Of a stretch of DNA of 64,000 bases, positions 49,401 to 56,954 are shown piece by piece. The position numbers and the translations under genes are program-made. Under the pieces are notes generated by a model. It had not been told where the DNA came from. It saw only the letters and a program-made list of their open reading frames with translations, and did no database searches. Origin of the DNA: Sinonovacula constricta (taxonomy: Eukaryota > Mollusca > Bivalvia > Cardiida > Solecurtidae). The stretch covers positions 25,778,494-25,842,493 of the forward strand of contig CM017564.1 of the NCBI GenBank assembly GCA_007844125.1. The letters are read 5' to 3'. Positions within the stretch are counted from its first letter, which is position 1. Each line of letters opens with the position of its first letter.

Positions 49401-52400
49401 ACTTAGCTACCTCCACAGGTAAGAGTAGCAGAAATGTGAGCGATGTGACAATGGCTAAACACATATTGAACAGGCTTAGACAAACATTGTAGATCTAGAT
49501 CAGATTCAGCTGGGATCTGCACTTTTTGCTACTAAGGCAATGAATAAATTACCTTAACATGAAGTTTATAGGCAGGCAAGACAGAATTAATTACAAGGGA
49601 TAAAACGTGTATTAAAGATTAATATTGTTGTTAGTATAACATGACGGGGGATTGTGGGGGCTCTCGTGGCCGACAGGTAAGAGTTGCTGACCTGTAACTC
49701 CTCAGTCCTTCTCTGCATGGATTCGAGTCTCGGTCAGGGTGAGAACTTTCATGTGGGGACGTTTTCCGGCTAATGATGGTTCTTTCTAGATATAAGTCTG
49801 GGGTCTTCTTCCACCAGTATTTAGCTGGATGTCGCCAATATGACCATAATTGTCATCATTGCGATGTAACAAAAACAAAACAAACAAAAAAGGGGGATTG
49901 TACACAGTTCCCAGGACCAATAGTAGCTTTATTTAACCTTGTAACTTTATAACTAACTGGTTTAATTTTTCTTTCAATATTTAAATGAAATCAAAATAAA
50001 AAAAAATATTCAATAAATAAGTAAATATTTACAGAGACCTGACTTATATCATTTCTTCTTATATTCGTGGACTTTTTCTGCGCTGTATGGCCTTTAAAGT
50101 GCTGGAGTGTCGAAAAAAACAAAAAAATACACGAATATTCCTGGACTTATGTCATTTAACTCATTGCCTTCTTGATTAAAACAATATCTGCCAGAGAACC
50201 ATTTTCCTTTGGGCTTTCTAGGGCTACAACCTAAGTTCCACTGCTTATGAATAATTGGATGTAATTGTAACCATGAAATTGTTGATTCAACAACACCTCT
50301 GTCATATAATTGTATAATGTTTTTTAATTCTGGATTCAGACCCGTATTCAGCCACTTGTTATCTTATCTCTGGGTCTAATAAAATGTCAGTTTTTTTATT
50401 AAAATAAAAAAAATATCAACATCACTATCATTTGACCATTACGTTATTGCAGGTTTGCGACCAGACTTTCACCACTTCCTGATCTACTTCTTGGGTCTGT
50501 TCCTTGTCTCCCTGTCAGCATCAGGCCTGGCCTTCTTTCTCAGTGCCGTAGTCCGGATCTTCGCTGTTGCCAACCTCCTCATCGCCATGTGCTATGTCAT
50601 TATGATGGTAAGGTTCTGTACACAGACATCTAGACAGGGACGTATCGAGAACGTTTTGGTGTGTGTGTGGGGGAAGGGTATGAATCAAGAGCCATCCAAT
50701 TTAATCGCAGTAAATACAAGATATATGCACACAGTTAGGGACCCTAACTTCCACCAAAGCAGAGGCAACAGACAAAATTTACTTTAAATGCTTAGTATTT
50801 TTAAAGCTTACATGTATGTGTTTGCACAACTCTACTCTTTTACCTGGTTGGTGGAGGGGGGATGCATCCTCTATCCACCCACCCACACCCCACATCCCCG
50901 GATCCATTCCTACAGTTATTAGGACTTCTCTTTTGGTTTTAATATTTTTGTAAAGGCTACAATTTTTAAACTTAAATTATCAATATACTTAATATTTTTC
51001 ATTTTTATCGATATAATATACATGGTAAGTCTTTGTATGGATGTTTGTAATGAAAAATTCTGTTTACCATAAAATAATAAATACTGTTACAGATTCCTTG
51101 AAATCTAGATAAATAGTAGGGCCTAGTGAAAATTTTAACTTGCAATTTAATTGATTTTAATCAAATTTAAGATTTTTTGTTTTAATGCAATATTAATACT
51201 TATATTAAGCCTCACATTGATTCTTGTAAAATGCATATTTTTTTAATTAAAACTTCATCAAAATCAAAAGAAATACATGGTACTTGTCTTCATTTTTTGT
51301 ACAGGTGTTCAGTGGATTGTTGGTGAACCTGGACACAGTTCCAGACTTCCTGGAATGGCTCAAATACATCAGTATATTCAGATACAGTCTCAGGGTAAGC
51401 AGTGTGGGAGGTTTGGGCTAGGTTAAACTCAGACCACTAGATTTTGATGTTTGCAGAAATTTGTAAATCTATTTATATTTTTCAAATTTAAGTATCTTAT
51501 GTTTTTGCTGCAAGTAAGTCATAGTTTTATTTTTAAAGCACCAGTTTGTTGTGTTTACTTGATGTCATTAGAGTCAGATATTGTATAACCCATTACATGC
51601 TGGTTACACCATTTACCTCAAATATGGACCTGGTAGCACAATGGGTAGATCGTCAGCTCCAGGTACGGTAGGTCCTCCTGAGCCGTGACATACCAAAGTC
51701 ATTTAAATTGTAGTGGTATAGCTTGCTTGCTAACGCTCAAGCAAATATAAGGGTAGTTCCACGACTGGTTTGCCTGGTGTCAGAATAATGTGACTGGGTG
51801 TGGTATCATGCCAGGTGTTCATGGCATGCTATAGACAGTGAAGGCAGCACTATATCTGCTTCAAGTGGGCATCGTCTCCAGATAAGTGAAATACTGTTGG
51901 TGGTACGATAAACCCAATAAACTAACCACAAAAAAAATTACCCTATTTAATACCCCACCCTAATGGTGTTTCCATTAAGACATTCCTAGTTTAGAAAGAA
52001 AATTACTTCGTATTTGGTAAGCTGTGGTGATTTAAAAAGAGTACTATGCTAAATAATGATTTGTATATTTTTTCAGCTTACCAAACAAAACCCTTTCAAT
52101 ACTTATGTTTAAAAGCGTTTAATATATTCACCTATTTTCAGATGTAGTTTACATTATTTTAACCTGATAGATTTTTGTATTTTTCTGTGTTTTACTGACA
52201 TAGTTTAGTTTTAACCTGATATTTCTCTGTTCACATTAAACTTCTTTGTATTCGGCGCCTTATGACCTGTTAAGTGTTGGTGTGCCGTAAAACCAAATAA
52301 ATAAATAAATAAAGTACTTATTTTTTATGTTTAACTCCTTTTTTCTACATCATTGACCAATAGTAGCTTACATGCGCTTATAGATTTTTTCTATTGTTTT

Positions 52401-55400
52401 CTTTTCATTTAATGTATAAAATATAATTTTAAATGCAGTTTCCTTATTTAGTAAGAAAAAATTCTATTTAGCTTAATTCTCGTTAGTTTTAAAAACAATT
52501 TGAGGTCTATTTGGGTTTCTTACATTCCAGGGATTGAGCATCAATGAGCTGAAAGACATGACTTTTGAAGGAAACTGGTAAGATTATTATGAAAAATATT
52601 GTGAAATTGAGAAATTGATTATTATACCTTAAAACAATTACACCAATAATAAAAAAATGAATCTCACTAGTTATACATTCAAACCCACATGGGTAATTAA
52701 ATTTTAATTGGAAAAAAGTTGCATGTTTCAAACAGCTAAAATTCACCAGCCATAGGCCAACAGTATATATTTTCAGTTCAGTCTGTTGGCCTCTTAGTCT
52801 CATGCTTCTAGCTTTCAGTGTGGAAAGTAGTATGGTAAATCTTAATAATAAATATTGAATATTAACAATGGGGTACATTAAAATGGAAATTATCTCCCTT
52901 GTTAGTTAATATCCGAGGTATTCCAAACAGTAGGTAGGTCGTTTGAGTTGGAATTCTTGAACGTTATTGCTTTTTCTTTTGTAGATATTGCAATTACAAC
53001 AGCCAAATTTCTTACTTTTGCATAAATATTAGCTTAAAATACTATAAAGGTTTGTGTTTTTTTTAAAAGAAAATGAAAGTGCTTTTTGATGATAGTAAAA
53101 CTGGGTATCACACGAAAGCCAGAAAAGTCAAAACCTACACACCAAAGAGCACAGGCATAAAAACTGAGTAAAACAAATGAAAGGACCAACTTGCATTGAG
53201 GGGCTATTCAGGGGAGACTATTCATCAATATCTCTCAATGTAGGGGCAAGTTCTAAAATGTAGTTTCTTGGACAAAAATATCTGAATTGTGTAAGATTTA
53301 TCATTGATCAGATGTGCTGTGATATGCTATATAGCATCTTTTAAGATTTCCAAGTTGGAATTGATAAGACAAATAGTGCAGATCCAGGGTTGAATCTACT
53401 CTAGTCTACAGTTGTTTGCTAGTAAGTCTCTCGCAAAATGGCTCAATCTGTTTGCATGAAGCGGTAGGCTACAAAATAAGAACTAATTACAGGTAATTAA
53501 CAAATGCACCATGATTAGAGATATATATGCTACAATTGTGCACAGAAGGCAAGGTTTGATATGCTACATTGGTATATCTGTTACACTTGATCACAGAAGG
53601 CAATGTTAGATATGCTACATGGTATATATGTTACACTTGATTACAGAAGGCAATGTTAGATATACTACATGGTATATATGCTACACTTGATCACAGTAGG
53701 CAATGTTAGATATACTACATGGTATATATGCTACACTTGATCACAGAAGGAAATGTTAGATATGCTACATCGTATATATGCTACACTTGATCACAGTAGA
53801 CAATGCTAGATATGCTACATGGTATATATGCTACACTTGATCACAGTAGGCAATGTTAGATATGCTACATGGTATATATGCTACACTTGATCACAGAAGG
53901 CAATGTTAGGTATGCTACATGGTATATATGCTACACTTGATCACAGTAGGCAACGTTAGATATGCTACATGGTATATATGCTACACTTGATCACAGAAGG
54001 CAATGTTAGATATGCTACATGGTATATATGCTACACTTGATCACAGTAGGCAATGTTAGATATGCTACATGGTATATATGCTACACTTGATCACAGTAGG
54101 CAATGTTAGATATGCTACATGGTATATATGCTACACTTGATCACAGAAGGCAATGTTAGATATGCTACATGGTATATATGCTACACTTGATCACAGTAGG
54201 CAATGTTAGGTATGCTACATGGTATATATGCTTCACTTGATGACAGTAGGCAATGTTAGATATGCTACATGGTATATATGCTACACTTGATTACAGTAGG
54301 CAATGTTAGATATGCTACATGATATATATGCTACACTTGATCACAGTAGGCAATGTTAGATATACTACATGGTATATATGCTACACTTGATCACATTAGG
54401 CAACGTTAGATATGCTACATGGTATATATGCTACACTTGATCACAGAAGGCAATGTTAGATATGCTACATGGTATATATGCTACACTTGATCACAGTAGG
54501 CAATGTTAGGTATGCTACATGGTATATATGCTACACTTGATCACAGTAGGCAATGTTAGATATGCTACATGGTATATATGCTACACTTGATCACAGTAGG
54601 CAATGTTAGATATGCTACATTGGTATATATGCTACACTTGATCACAGTAGGCAATGTTAGATATGCTACATGGTATATATGTTACACTTGATCACAGAAG
54701 GCAATGTTAGATATACTACATGGTATATATGTTACACTTGATCACAGAAGGCAATGTTAGGTATGCTACATGGTATATATGCTACACTTGATCACAGAAG
54801 GCAATGTTAGGTATACTACATGGTATATATGCTACACTTGATCACAGAAGGCAATGTTAGGTATGCTACATGGTATATATGCTACACTTGATCACAGAAG
54901 GCAATGTTAGATATGCTACATGGTATATATGCTACACTTGATCACAGTAGGCAATGTTAGGTATACTACATGGTATATAAGCTACACTTGATCACAGTAG
55001 GCAATGTTACGTATGCTACATGGTATATAAGCTACACGTGATCACAGAAGGCAATGTTAGATATGCTACATGGTATATAAGCTACACTTGATCACAGAAG
55101 GCAACGTTAGATATGCTACATGGTATATATGCTACACTTGATTACAGAAGGCAATGTTAGGTATGCTACATGGTATATATGCTACACTTGATCACAGAAG
55201 GCAATGTTAGATATACTACATGGTATATATGCTACACTTGATCACAGTAGGCAATGTTAGGTATGCTACATGGTATATATGCTACACTTGATCACAGAAG
55301 GCAATGTTAGGTATGCTACATGGTATATATGCTACACTTGATCACAGAATGCAGATCCAGGGTTGAATCTACTCTAGTCTACAGTTGTTAGCTAGTTAAT

Positions 55401-56915
55401 CTCTCGCAAAATGGCTCAATATGTTTGCATGAAGTGGTAGGCCACAAAATAAGAACTAATTACAGGTAATTAACAAATGCACCATGATTAGAGATATATA
55501 TGCTACAATTGTGCACAGAAGGCAAGGTTTGATATGCTACATTGGTATATCTGCTACACTTGATCACAGAAGGCAATGTTAGATGTGCTACATGGTATAT
55601 ATGCTACACTTGATCACAGAAGGCAATGTTAGATATACTACATGGTATATATGCTACACTCGATCACAGAAGACAATGTTAGAAATGCTACATGGTATAT
55701 ATGCTACACTTGATCACAGTAGGCAACGTTAGATATGCTACATGGTTTATATGCTACACTTGATTACAGTAGGCAATGTTAGATATGCTACATGGTATAT
55801 ATGCTACACTTGATCACAGTAGGCAATGTTAGATATGCTACATGGTATATATGCTACACTTGATCACAAAAGGCAATGTTAGGTATGCTAAATGGTATAT
55901 ATGCTACACTTGATCACAGTAGGCAATGTTAGATATGCTACATGGTATATATGCTACACTTGATTACAGTAGGCAATGTTAGATATGCTACATGGTATAT
56001 ATGCTACACTTGATTACAGAAGGCAATGTTAGATATGCTACATGGTATATATGCTACACTTGATCACAGTAGGCAATGTTAGATATGCTACATGGTATAT
56101 ATGCTACACTTGATTACAGAAGGCAATGTTAGATATGCTACATGGTATATATGCTACACTTGATCACAGAAGGCAATGTTAGATATGCTACATGGTATAT
56201 ATGCTACACTTGATCACAGAAGGCAATGTTAGGTATGCTACATGGTATATATGCTACACTTGATCACAGTAGGCAATGTTAGGTATGCTACATGGTATAT
56301 ATGCTACACTTGATCACAGTAGGCAATGTTAGATATGCTACATGGTATATATGCTACACTTGATCACAGAAGGCAATGTTAGGTATGCTACATGGTATAT
56401 ATGCTACACTTGATCACAGTAGGCAATGTTAGGTATGCTACATGGTATATATGTTACACTTGATCACAGAAGGCAATGTTAGATATGCTACATGGTATAT
56501 ATGCTACACTTGATCACAGAAGGCAATGTTAGATATGCTACATGGTATATATGCTACACTTGATTACAGAAGGCAATATTAGATATGCTACATGGTATAT
56601 ATGCTACACTTGATCACAGAAGGCAGTGTTAGGTATACTACATGGTATAAATGCTACATTTGAGCACAGAAGGCAATGTTAGGTATGCTACACAATACAT
56701 ATGCTACATTTGAGAGCAGCAAGCAATGTTTGATATGCTACATGGTATATTTGCAACATTCCAGCTCAACGGGCAACAAGTATCTAGTCGATCAAGATAT
56801 TCAGTTCGAGAATGACTGGGATCTCTGGGTCAACTACGTCGCTCTGGCCGTCATCTCATTCGGTTTCCTGCTCCTGGCATATCTCCGACTGCTCTTCATG
56901 AATAAACTTAAGTAA
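25199..56915 (+). CDS. ABCG2: ABCG2-type ABC half-transporter (18 coding exons, 667 aa)
   Basis: Joining the 18 exons listed below gives 2004 coding bases with every GT-AG junction in phase: 667 residues, against about 655 in vertebrate ABCG2. Order is nucleotide-binding domain first, then membrane domain (the reverse ABCG layout). Walker A is GPTGSGKSS (96-104), signature VSGGE (202-206), Walker B VLFLDE (222-227) and H-loop H259 in SIHQPR. Six membrane helices run from about 421 to 663. R505 in the VIPMR motif matches the substrate-determining R482 of human ABCG2. The family works as a homodimer at the plasma membrane and exports xenobiotics, porphyrins and conjugates with ATP. The loop between helices 5 and 6 is much shorter than in vertebrates and keeps a single cysteine (C618, within an NCS sequon). 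The start is the first ATG of the exon that opens the transporter N-terminus. Introns are crowded with repeats. Confidence 0.95.
25450..26482 (+). other. ABCG2 intron 1
   Basis: No exon. The stretch 25575-25760 repeats short 'atctccca/cttt' blocks three to four times. These resemble the terminal blocks of the inverted-repeat element in intron 2 and may be a remnant of it. Confidence 0.5.
26483..26542 (+). CDS. ABCG2: ABCG2 coding exon 2 (Walker A)
   Basis: A 60-bp exon encoding D84 to S103 plus two bases of codon 104, including GPTGSGKS. Acceptor TTTTCAG|C, donor TC|GTACGT. Its frame was hidden because the longer frame here is a different one. Confidence 0.95.
26968..29530. mobile_element. 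2.55-kb inverted-repeat element with 6-bp target duplication
   Basis: The element runs 26974-29524. Left end CAGACATGTGATGTTTCCC; right end GGGAATATCACATGTCTG. Twelve terminal bases are perfectly inverted and about 18 nearly so. It is flanked by CACTTA on both sides (26968-26973 and 29525-29530). The ends also carry repeated 'tctcccnctntgggag' blocks. The interior has no long open frame, so it is non-autonomous. CAG-type ends are common in hAT elements, and a 6-bp duplication would suit an unusual clade; the superfamily is inference. Confidence 0.75.
30250..30492 (+). repeat. SINE family B, copy 3
   Basis: Plus-strand family B body from 'gagcttcgtctccaggtacgg' to 'gacgataaacctaataaat'. The region 30119-30250 just upstream repeats part of the body ('cacagtgaaggcagcactat'), suggesting a nested or duplicated copy. 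Confidence 0.75.
30838..30866 (-). repeat. Short LINE 3'-end-like remnant
   Basis: GTTTACGGCACACCGACATC read on plus is the reverse of the 'gtcggtgtgccgt' block at the LINE 3' end (36048-36061). Only about 20 bases are shared. Confidence 0.35.
30984..31098 (+). CDS. ABCG2: ABCG2 coding exon 3
   Basis: Encodes S104 to Q142, starting [17 protein letters not shown] and ending CMVGYVVQ. That is the rest of the Walker A helix through the Q-loop glutamine. Acceptor CCCCCAG|G, donor CAG|GTGAGT, phase 0. Confidence 0.95.
31311..31675. repeat. 52-bp tandem repeat in ABCG2 intron 3
   Basis: 'gttggagaaaatcattgg' recurs at 31311, 31363, 31415, 31466 and 31518 (spacing 51-52 bp) with degenerate copies to 31660. 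No coding potential. Confidence 0.9.
31895..32047 (+). CDS. ABCG2: ABCG2 coding exon 4
   Basis: Fifty-one codons (143-193), phase 0 at both ends, starting [20 protein letters not shown] and ending HCADTK. This is the alpha-helical part of the NBD just before the signature motif. Donor AAG|GTAGGA. Confidence 0.95.
32050..32345. repeat. 36-bp G/T-rich tandem repeat next to the exon 4 donor
   Basis: Degenerate copies of a 36-bp unit built from GGTGAT, GGTTATGATG and TTGTAGTGTTG. They begin within a few bases of the donor site. Frames through it on plus (glycine/aspartate- or valine-rich) are by-products of the repeat. Confidence 0.85.
32583..32795 (+). repeat. SINE family C, copy 2
   Basis: Blocks 'gggttgagtccca', 'cttccagcttacctgg', 'cagacatttgtctgaggtc' and 'tatgaccataattgtgtcac', with an A-rich 'acaaacaaataaac' tail. 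It matches 38035-38285 in order. Confidence 0.75.
32983..35541 (+). pseudogene. LINE ORF2 remnant: reverse transcriptase with RNase H
   Basis: An 852-codon open frame. The reverse transcriptase begins near residue 205 ([13 protein letters not shown]) and has motif [13 protein letters not shown] (about 347-358). The catalytic pair is in LFVDDF (about 397-402). Only about 45 residues separate motif A from FVDD, and the conserved GxxQG motif B is absent. GHLPIF is joined directly to NIKINNI, so roughly 40 residues were lost in frame. RNase H (about 690-820) keeps D (YTDGS), E (TAEIRA), D (SDSLSV) and D (NEDAD). The frame then breaks near 35520-35540 by a one-base shift. Endonuclease is missing. 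Inactive. Confidence 0.88.
35499..35852 (+). pseudogene. LINE ORF2 C-terminus after a frameshift
   Basis: This continues the LINE protein in the next frame (NKLHVIKP onwards). It carries the C-terminal zinc-knuckle-like motif [17 protein letters not shown] near 35680-35730, typical of the I/Jockey group. The first codons overlap the end of the upstream frame. Confidence 0.8.
36093..36831 (+). other. Rest of ABCG2 intron 4
   Basis: AT-rich intron sequence with no recognised repeat. It ends in the acceptor TTTTTGTGCAG at 36831. Confidence 0.6.
36832..36989 (+). CDS. ABCG2: ABCG2 coding exon 5 (signature and Walker B)
   Basis: Residues 194-245 plus two bases. It contains [11 protein letters not shown] (199-209), [12 protein letters not shown] (222-233) and the start of the following helix. 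Donor AA|GTGAGT, phase 2. Confidence 0.97.
37368..37610 (+). repeat. 52-bp tandem array copying the exon 6 splice acceptor
   Basis: The block 'ctttctaccttaag|gttatcgatgcgtggccgc' is present in five copies. The GTTATC/GTAATC starts lie at 37368, 37419, 37471, 37523 and 37575, spacing 51-52 bp. Only the last continues as exon 6. Copies at 37368, 37471 and 37523 keep an AG in the acceptor position. Confidence 0.9.
37575..37726 (+). CDS. ABCG2: ABCG2 coding exon 6 (H-loop)
   Basis: Completes K246 and runs to the first base of codon 297. It contains [14 protein letters not shown] with the switch histidine H259 and ends LKFFESI. Acceptor CTTAAG|G, donor TTG|GTGAGT, phase 1. Confidence 0.95.
38027..38293 (+). 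repeat. SINE family C, copy 3, with 8-bp target duplication
   Basis: The element runs 38035-38285. It has an A-box-like head 'cctagtggtagagtcgc', a B-box 'gggttcgagtcac', the family C body, and a tail of AAACAAAC units. ACAGAAAG flanks it at 38027-38034 and 38286-38293. This is the best full-length reference copy of family C in the window. Confidence 0.88.
38294..38925 (+). other. Rest of ABCG2 intron 6
   Basis: No repeat or exon recognised. The acceptor for exon 7 is TGTTCTAG at 38925. Confidence 0.5.
38926..39033 (+). CDS. ABCG2: ABCG2 coding exon 7
   Basis: Residues G297 to G332 plus one base. [15 protein letters not shown] is a hallmark of the ABCG2 NBD end. Donor ACAG|GTCAGC, phase 1. 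Confidence 0.95.
39062..39205 (+). repeat. SINE family C, copy 4 (5'-truncated)
   Basis: Starts at 'tgttagacttgtggtgcgcc'. It keeps 'ggttctacccagacatttgtctgggg', 'agctggactttgctataatgatcat' and a tail of AAACAAAC units. It lies only about 30 bases after the exon 7 donor. Confidence 0.8.
39532..39558 (+). CDS. ABCG2: ABCG2 coding exon 8 (27-bp microexon)
   Basis: Encodes D333 to G341 (DMEKEFDQG) plus one base, in the variable linker between NBD and membrane domain. Acceptor TTTCAG|A, donor GAA|GTAAGT. Its size makes it easy to miss, but phase and splice sites fit exactly. Confidence 0.8.
41172..41951 (+). mobile_element. Family E MITE-like repeat, copy 5 with TTAA flanks
   Basis: Left TTAA then AGGTAGTATCAAACAG (about 41171-41190); right CTGTCCTATACCACCC then TTAA (about 41930-41950). 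Interior blocks such as 'ggtcacatggtttacttagttt' are shared with 24042-24390. Longer than the other copies (about 775 bp). Confidence 0.65.
42821..42956. repeat. 68-bp tandem duplication
   Basis: Two near-identical copies starting 'ctacaaggaaaaatagttgt' (42821) and 'ctacaaagaaaaatagttgt' (42889). Confidence 0.95.
43318..43503 (+). repeat. SINE family A, copy 3 (headless)
   Basis: Starts at 'aaagactttaaagttggtag', so the tRNA-like head is missing. It ends in 'atgccggctaatcccaatccc', the same 3' subfamily as the copy at 20283-20559. Confidence 0.85.
45144..45204 (+). CDS. ABCG2: ABCG2 coding exon 9
   Basis: Encodes K342 to Q361 plus two bases ([20 protein letters not shown]), in the NBD-TMD linker. 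Acceptor GTTTTAG|A, donor AG|GTAAAT, phase 2. Confidence 0.85.
45346..45530. repeat. (TA)n and 20-bp tandem repeat in ABCG2 intron 9
   Basis: An (AT)n run at about 45343-45362 is followed by about eight degenerate copies of a 20-bp unit, 'aaataattctagatttaagg'. Confidence 0.9.
45532..45715 (+). repeat. SINE family C, copy 5
   Basis: Has 'gtggggttgagtctcagt', 'cttccaagttgctta' and 'agctagacatcactgtaatgaccataattgtg'. The A-rich tail is lost. It ends about 35 bases before the exon 10 acceptor. Confidence 0.7.
45750..45858 (+). CDS. ABCG2: ABCG2 coding exon 10
   Basis: Residues R362 to Q398 ([19 protein letters not shown]... to YATSFIVQ). It leads from the linker to the connecting helix. Acceptor TTTTTAG|G, donor CAA|GTAAGC, phase 0. 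Confidence 0.93.
46566..46631 (+). other. Candidate optional 66-bp exon in ABCG2 intron 10
   Basis: A stop-free 22-codon segment bounded by AACAG and CAG|GTAAGT, phase 0 on both sides, so it could be spliced in without breaking the ABCG2 frame. The predicted residues ([20 protein letters not shown]...) do not resemble ABCG2 and the acceptor has a weak pyrimidine tract. It could be a chance match. Confidence 0.25.
46801..46866 (+). CDS. ABCG2: ABCG2 coding exon 11
   Basis: Twenty-two codons (399-420), [20 protein letters not shown], forming the connecting helix before membrane helix 1. Acceptor GCTTCCAG|T, donor CAG|GTAAGT, phase 0. Confidence 0.93.
47326..47411 (+). CDS. ABCG2: ABCG2 coding exon 12 (membrane helix 1)
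   Basis: Residues 421-448 plus two bases. [16 protein letters not shown] is membrane helix 1, followed by the GLQNR loop. Acceptor TATGTCAG|G, donor AG|GTGGGC, phase 2. Confidence 0.95.
47412..48314 (+). other. ABCG2 intron 12
   Basis: Open frames here (47412-47720 plus, 47825-48145 minus) read intron sequence. No exon or repeat recognised. Confidence 0.5.
48315..48404 (+). CDS. ABCG2: ABCG2 coding exon 13 (membrane helix 2)
   Basis: Residues R449 to F478 plus two bases: [20 protein letters not shown] and onward. This is helix 2 with the conserved SAVELF motif. Acceptor TTTTTCAG|A, donor CCT|GTAAGT. Confidence 0.95.
48405..49069 (+). other. ABCG2 intron 13
   Basis: No further exon or recognised repeat. 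The acceptor for exon 14 is ATATTTCAG at 49069. Confidence 0.5.
49070..49194 (+). CDS. ABCG2: ABCG2 coding exon 14 (membrane helix 3)
   Basis: Residues L479 to I520 plus one base. It contains [10 protein letters not shown] and VIPMRFLP with R505. Donor ATAG|GTAAAC, phase 1. Confidence 0.95.
49646..49901 (+). repeat. SINE family C, copy 6, with 10-bp target duplication
   Basis: The element at 49656-49891 lies between two perfect GGGGGATTGT copies (49646-49655 and 49892-49901). It has a tRNA-like head ('ctctcgtggccgacaggtaag'), a B-box 'gattcgagtctcgg', the family C body, and a tail of AACAAAAC units. A young insertion. Confidence 0.9.
49902..50452 (+). other. Rest of ABCG2 intron 14
   Basis: AT-rich with no recognised element. 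Confidence 0.45.
50453..50607 (+). CDS. ABCG2: ABCG2 coding exon 15 (membrane helices 4-5)
   Basis: Completes G521 and encodes 522-572. Two hydrophobic helices flank [11 protein letters not shown]. Acceptor TTATTGCAG|G, donor ATG|GTAAGG, phase 0. Confidence 0.95.
50615..50910 (-). repeat. Dispersed repeat family F, copy 3 (inverted)
   Basis: Its reverse complement reads 'atggatccggggatg', 'gatgcatcccccc', then 'gaagttagggtccctaactg' and 'tatttactgcga'. These are the same blocks in the same order as 2945-3445. Confidence 0.75.
51305..51394 (+). CDS. ABCG2: ABCG2 coding exon 16
   Basis: Thirty codons (573-602), [20 protein letters not shown] and onward, ending FRYSLR. This is the re-entrant helix of the large extracellular loop region. 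Phase 0 at both ends. Confidence 0.95.
51627..51930 (+). repeat. SINE family B, copy 4 (full-length)
   Basis: Head 'tggtagcacaatgggtagatcg' (A-box), then the family B body in plus orientation, ending 'gataaacccaataaactaac' and an A-run. The best reference copy of family B in the window. Confidence 0.85.
52161..52313 (+). mobile_element. LINE 3'-end fragment
   Basis: About 150 bp matching the 3' end of the LINE at 35925-36092. Both contain 'ttcggcgcc.tatgacct' and 'gtgccgt..aacc' and end in an (AAAT)n tail. It is a separate, severely 5'-truncated insertion in ABCG2 intron 16. Confidence 0.85.
52531..52577 (+). CDS. ABCG2: ABCG2 coding exon 17
   Basis: Fifteen codons (603-617), [15 protein letters not shown], plus two bases. 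It starts the extracellular loop between helices 5 and 6. Acceptor CATTCCAG|G, donor TG|GTAAGA, phase 2. Confidence 0.9.
52578..53377 (+). other. First part of ABCG2 intron 17
   Basis: No exon found that would restore the longer vertebrate-type loop. One AG at about 52984 would create an in-frame stop. No recognised repeat. Confidence 0.45.
53378..56760. repeat. 50-bp minisatellite with a 1.97-kb higher-order duplication
   Basis: About 64 tandem 50-bp units (ATGCTACATGGTATATATG, CTACACTTGATCACAG and AGGCAATGTTAGAT) fill most of the last ABCG2 intron. A non-repeat leader of about 190 bp, starting 'gcagatccagggttgaatc', occurs at 53378 and again at 55351. So a block of leader plus about 36 units was itself duplicated with a 1973-bp offset. 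The array stops a few bases before the acceptor of the final exon. Confidence 0.95.
56765..56915 (+). CDS. ABCG2: ABCG2 coding exon 18 (membrane helix 6 and stop)
   Basis: Completes C618 and encodes 619-667: [24 protein letters not shown], then helix 6 ending [10 protein letters not shown] and TAA. Acceptor ACATTCCAG|C. Confidence 0.95.
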
Positions 56916-56948
56916 ACACAGCATCACAAAGAGACTAGACCATGTGTA

Positions 56949-56954
56949 AATAAA
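56949..56954 (+). terminator. ABCG2: Candidate ABCG2 polyadenylation signal
   Basis: AATAAA 34 bases past the stop codon. A second AATAAA at 58112-58117 would give a 1.2-kb 3'UTR; both are plausible. Confidence 0.4.

Noticed and set aside
53510..56760. Regularly spaced 50-bp repeats resembling a CRISPR array
   Set aside because: The units are contiguous and similar over their full length with no unique spacers, and they lie in a eukaryotic intron with a spliced gene around them. It is a minisatellite.
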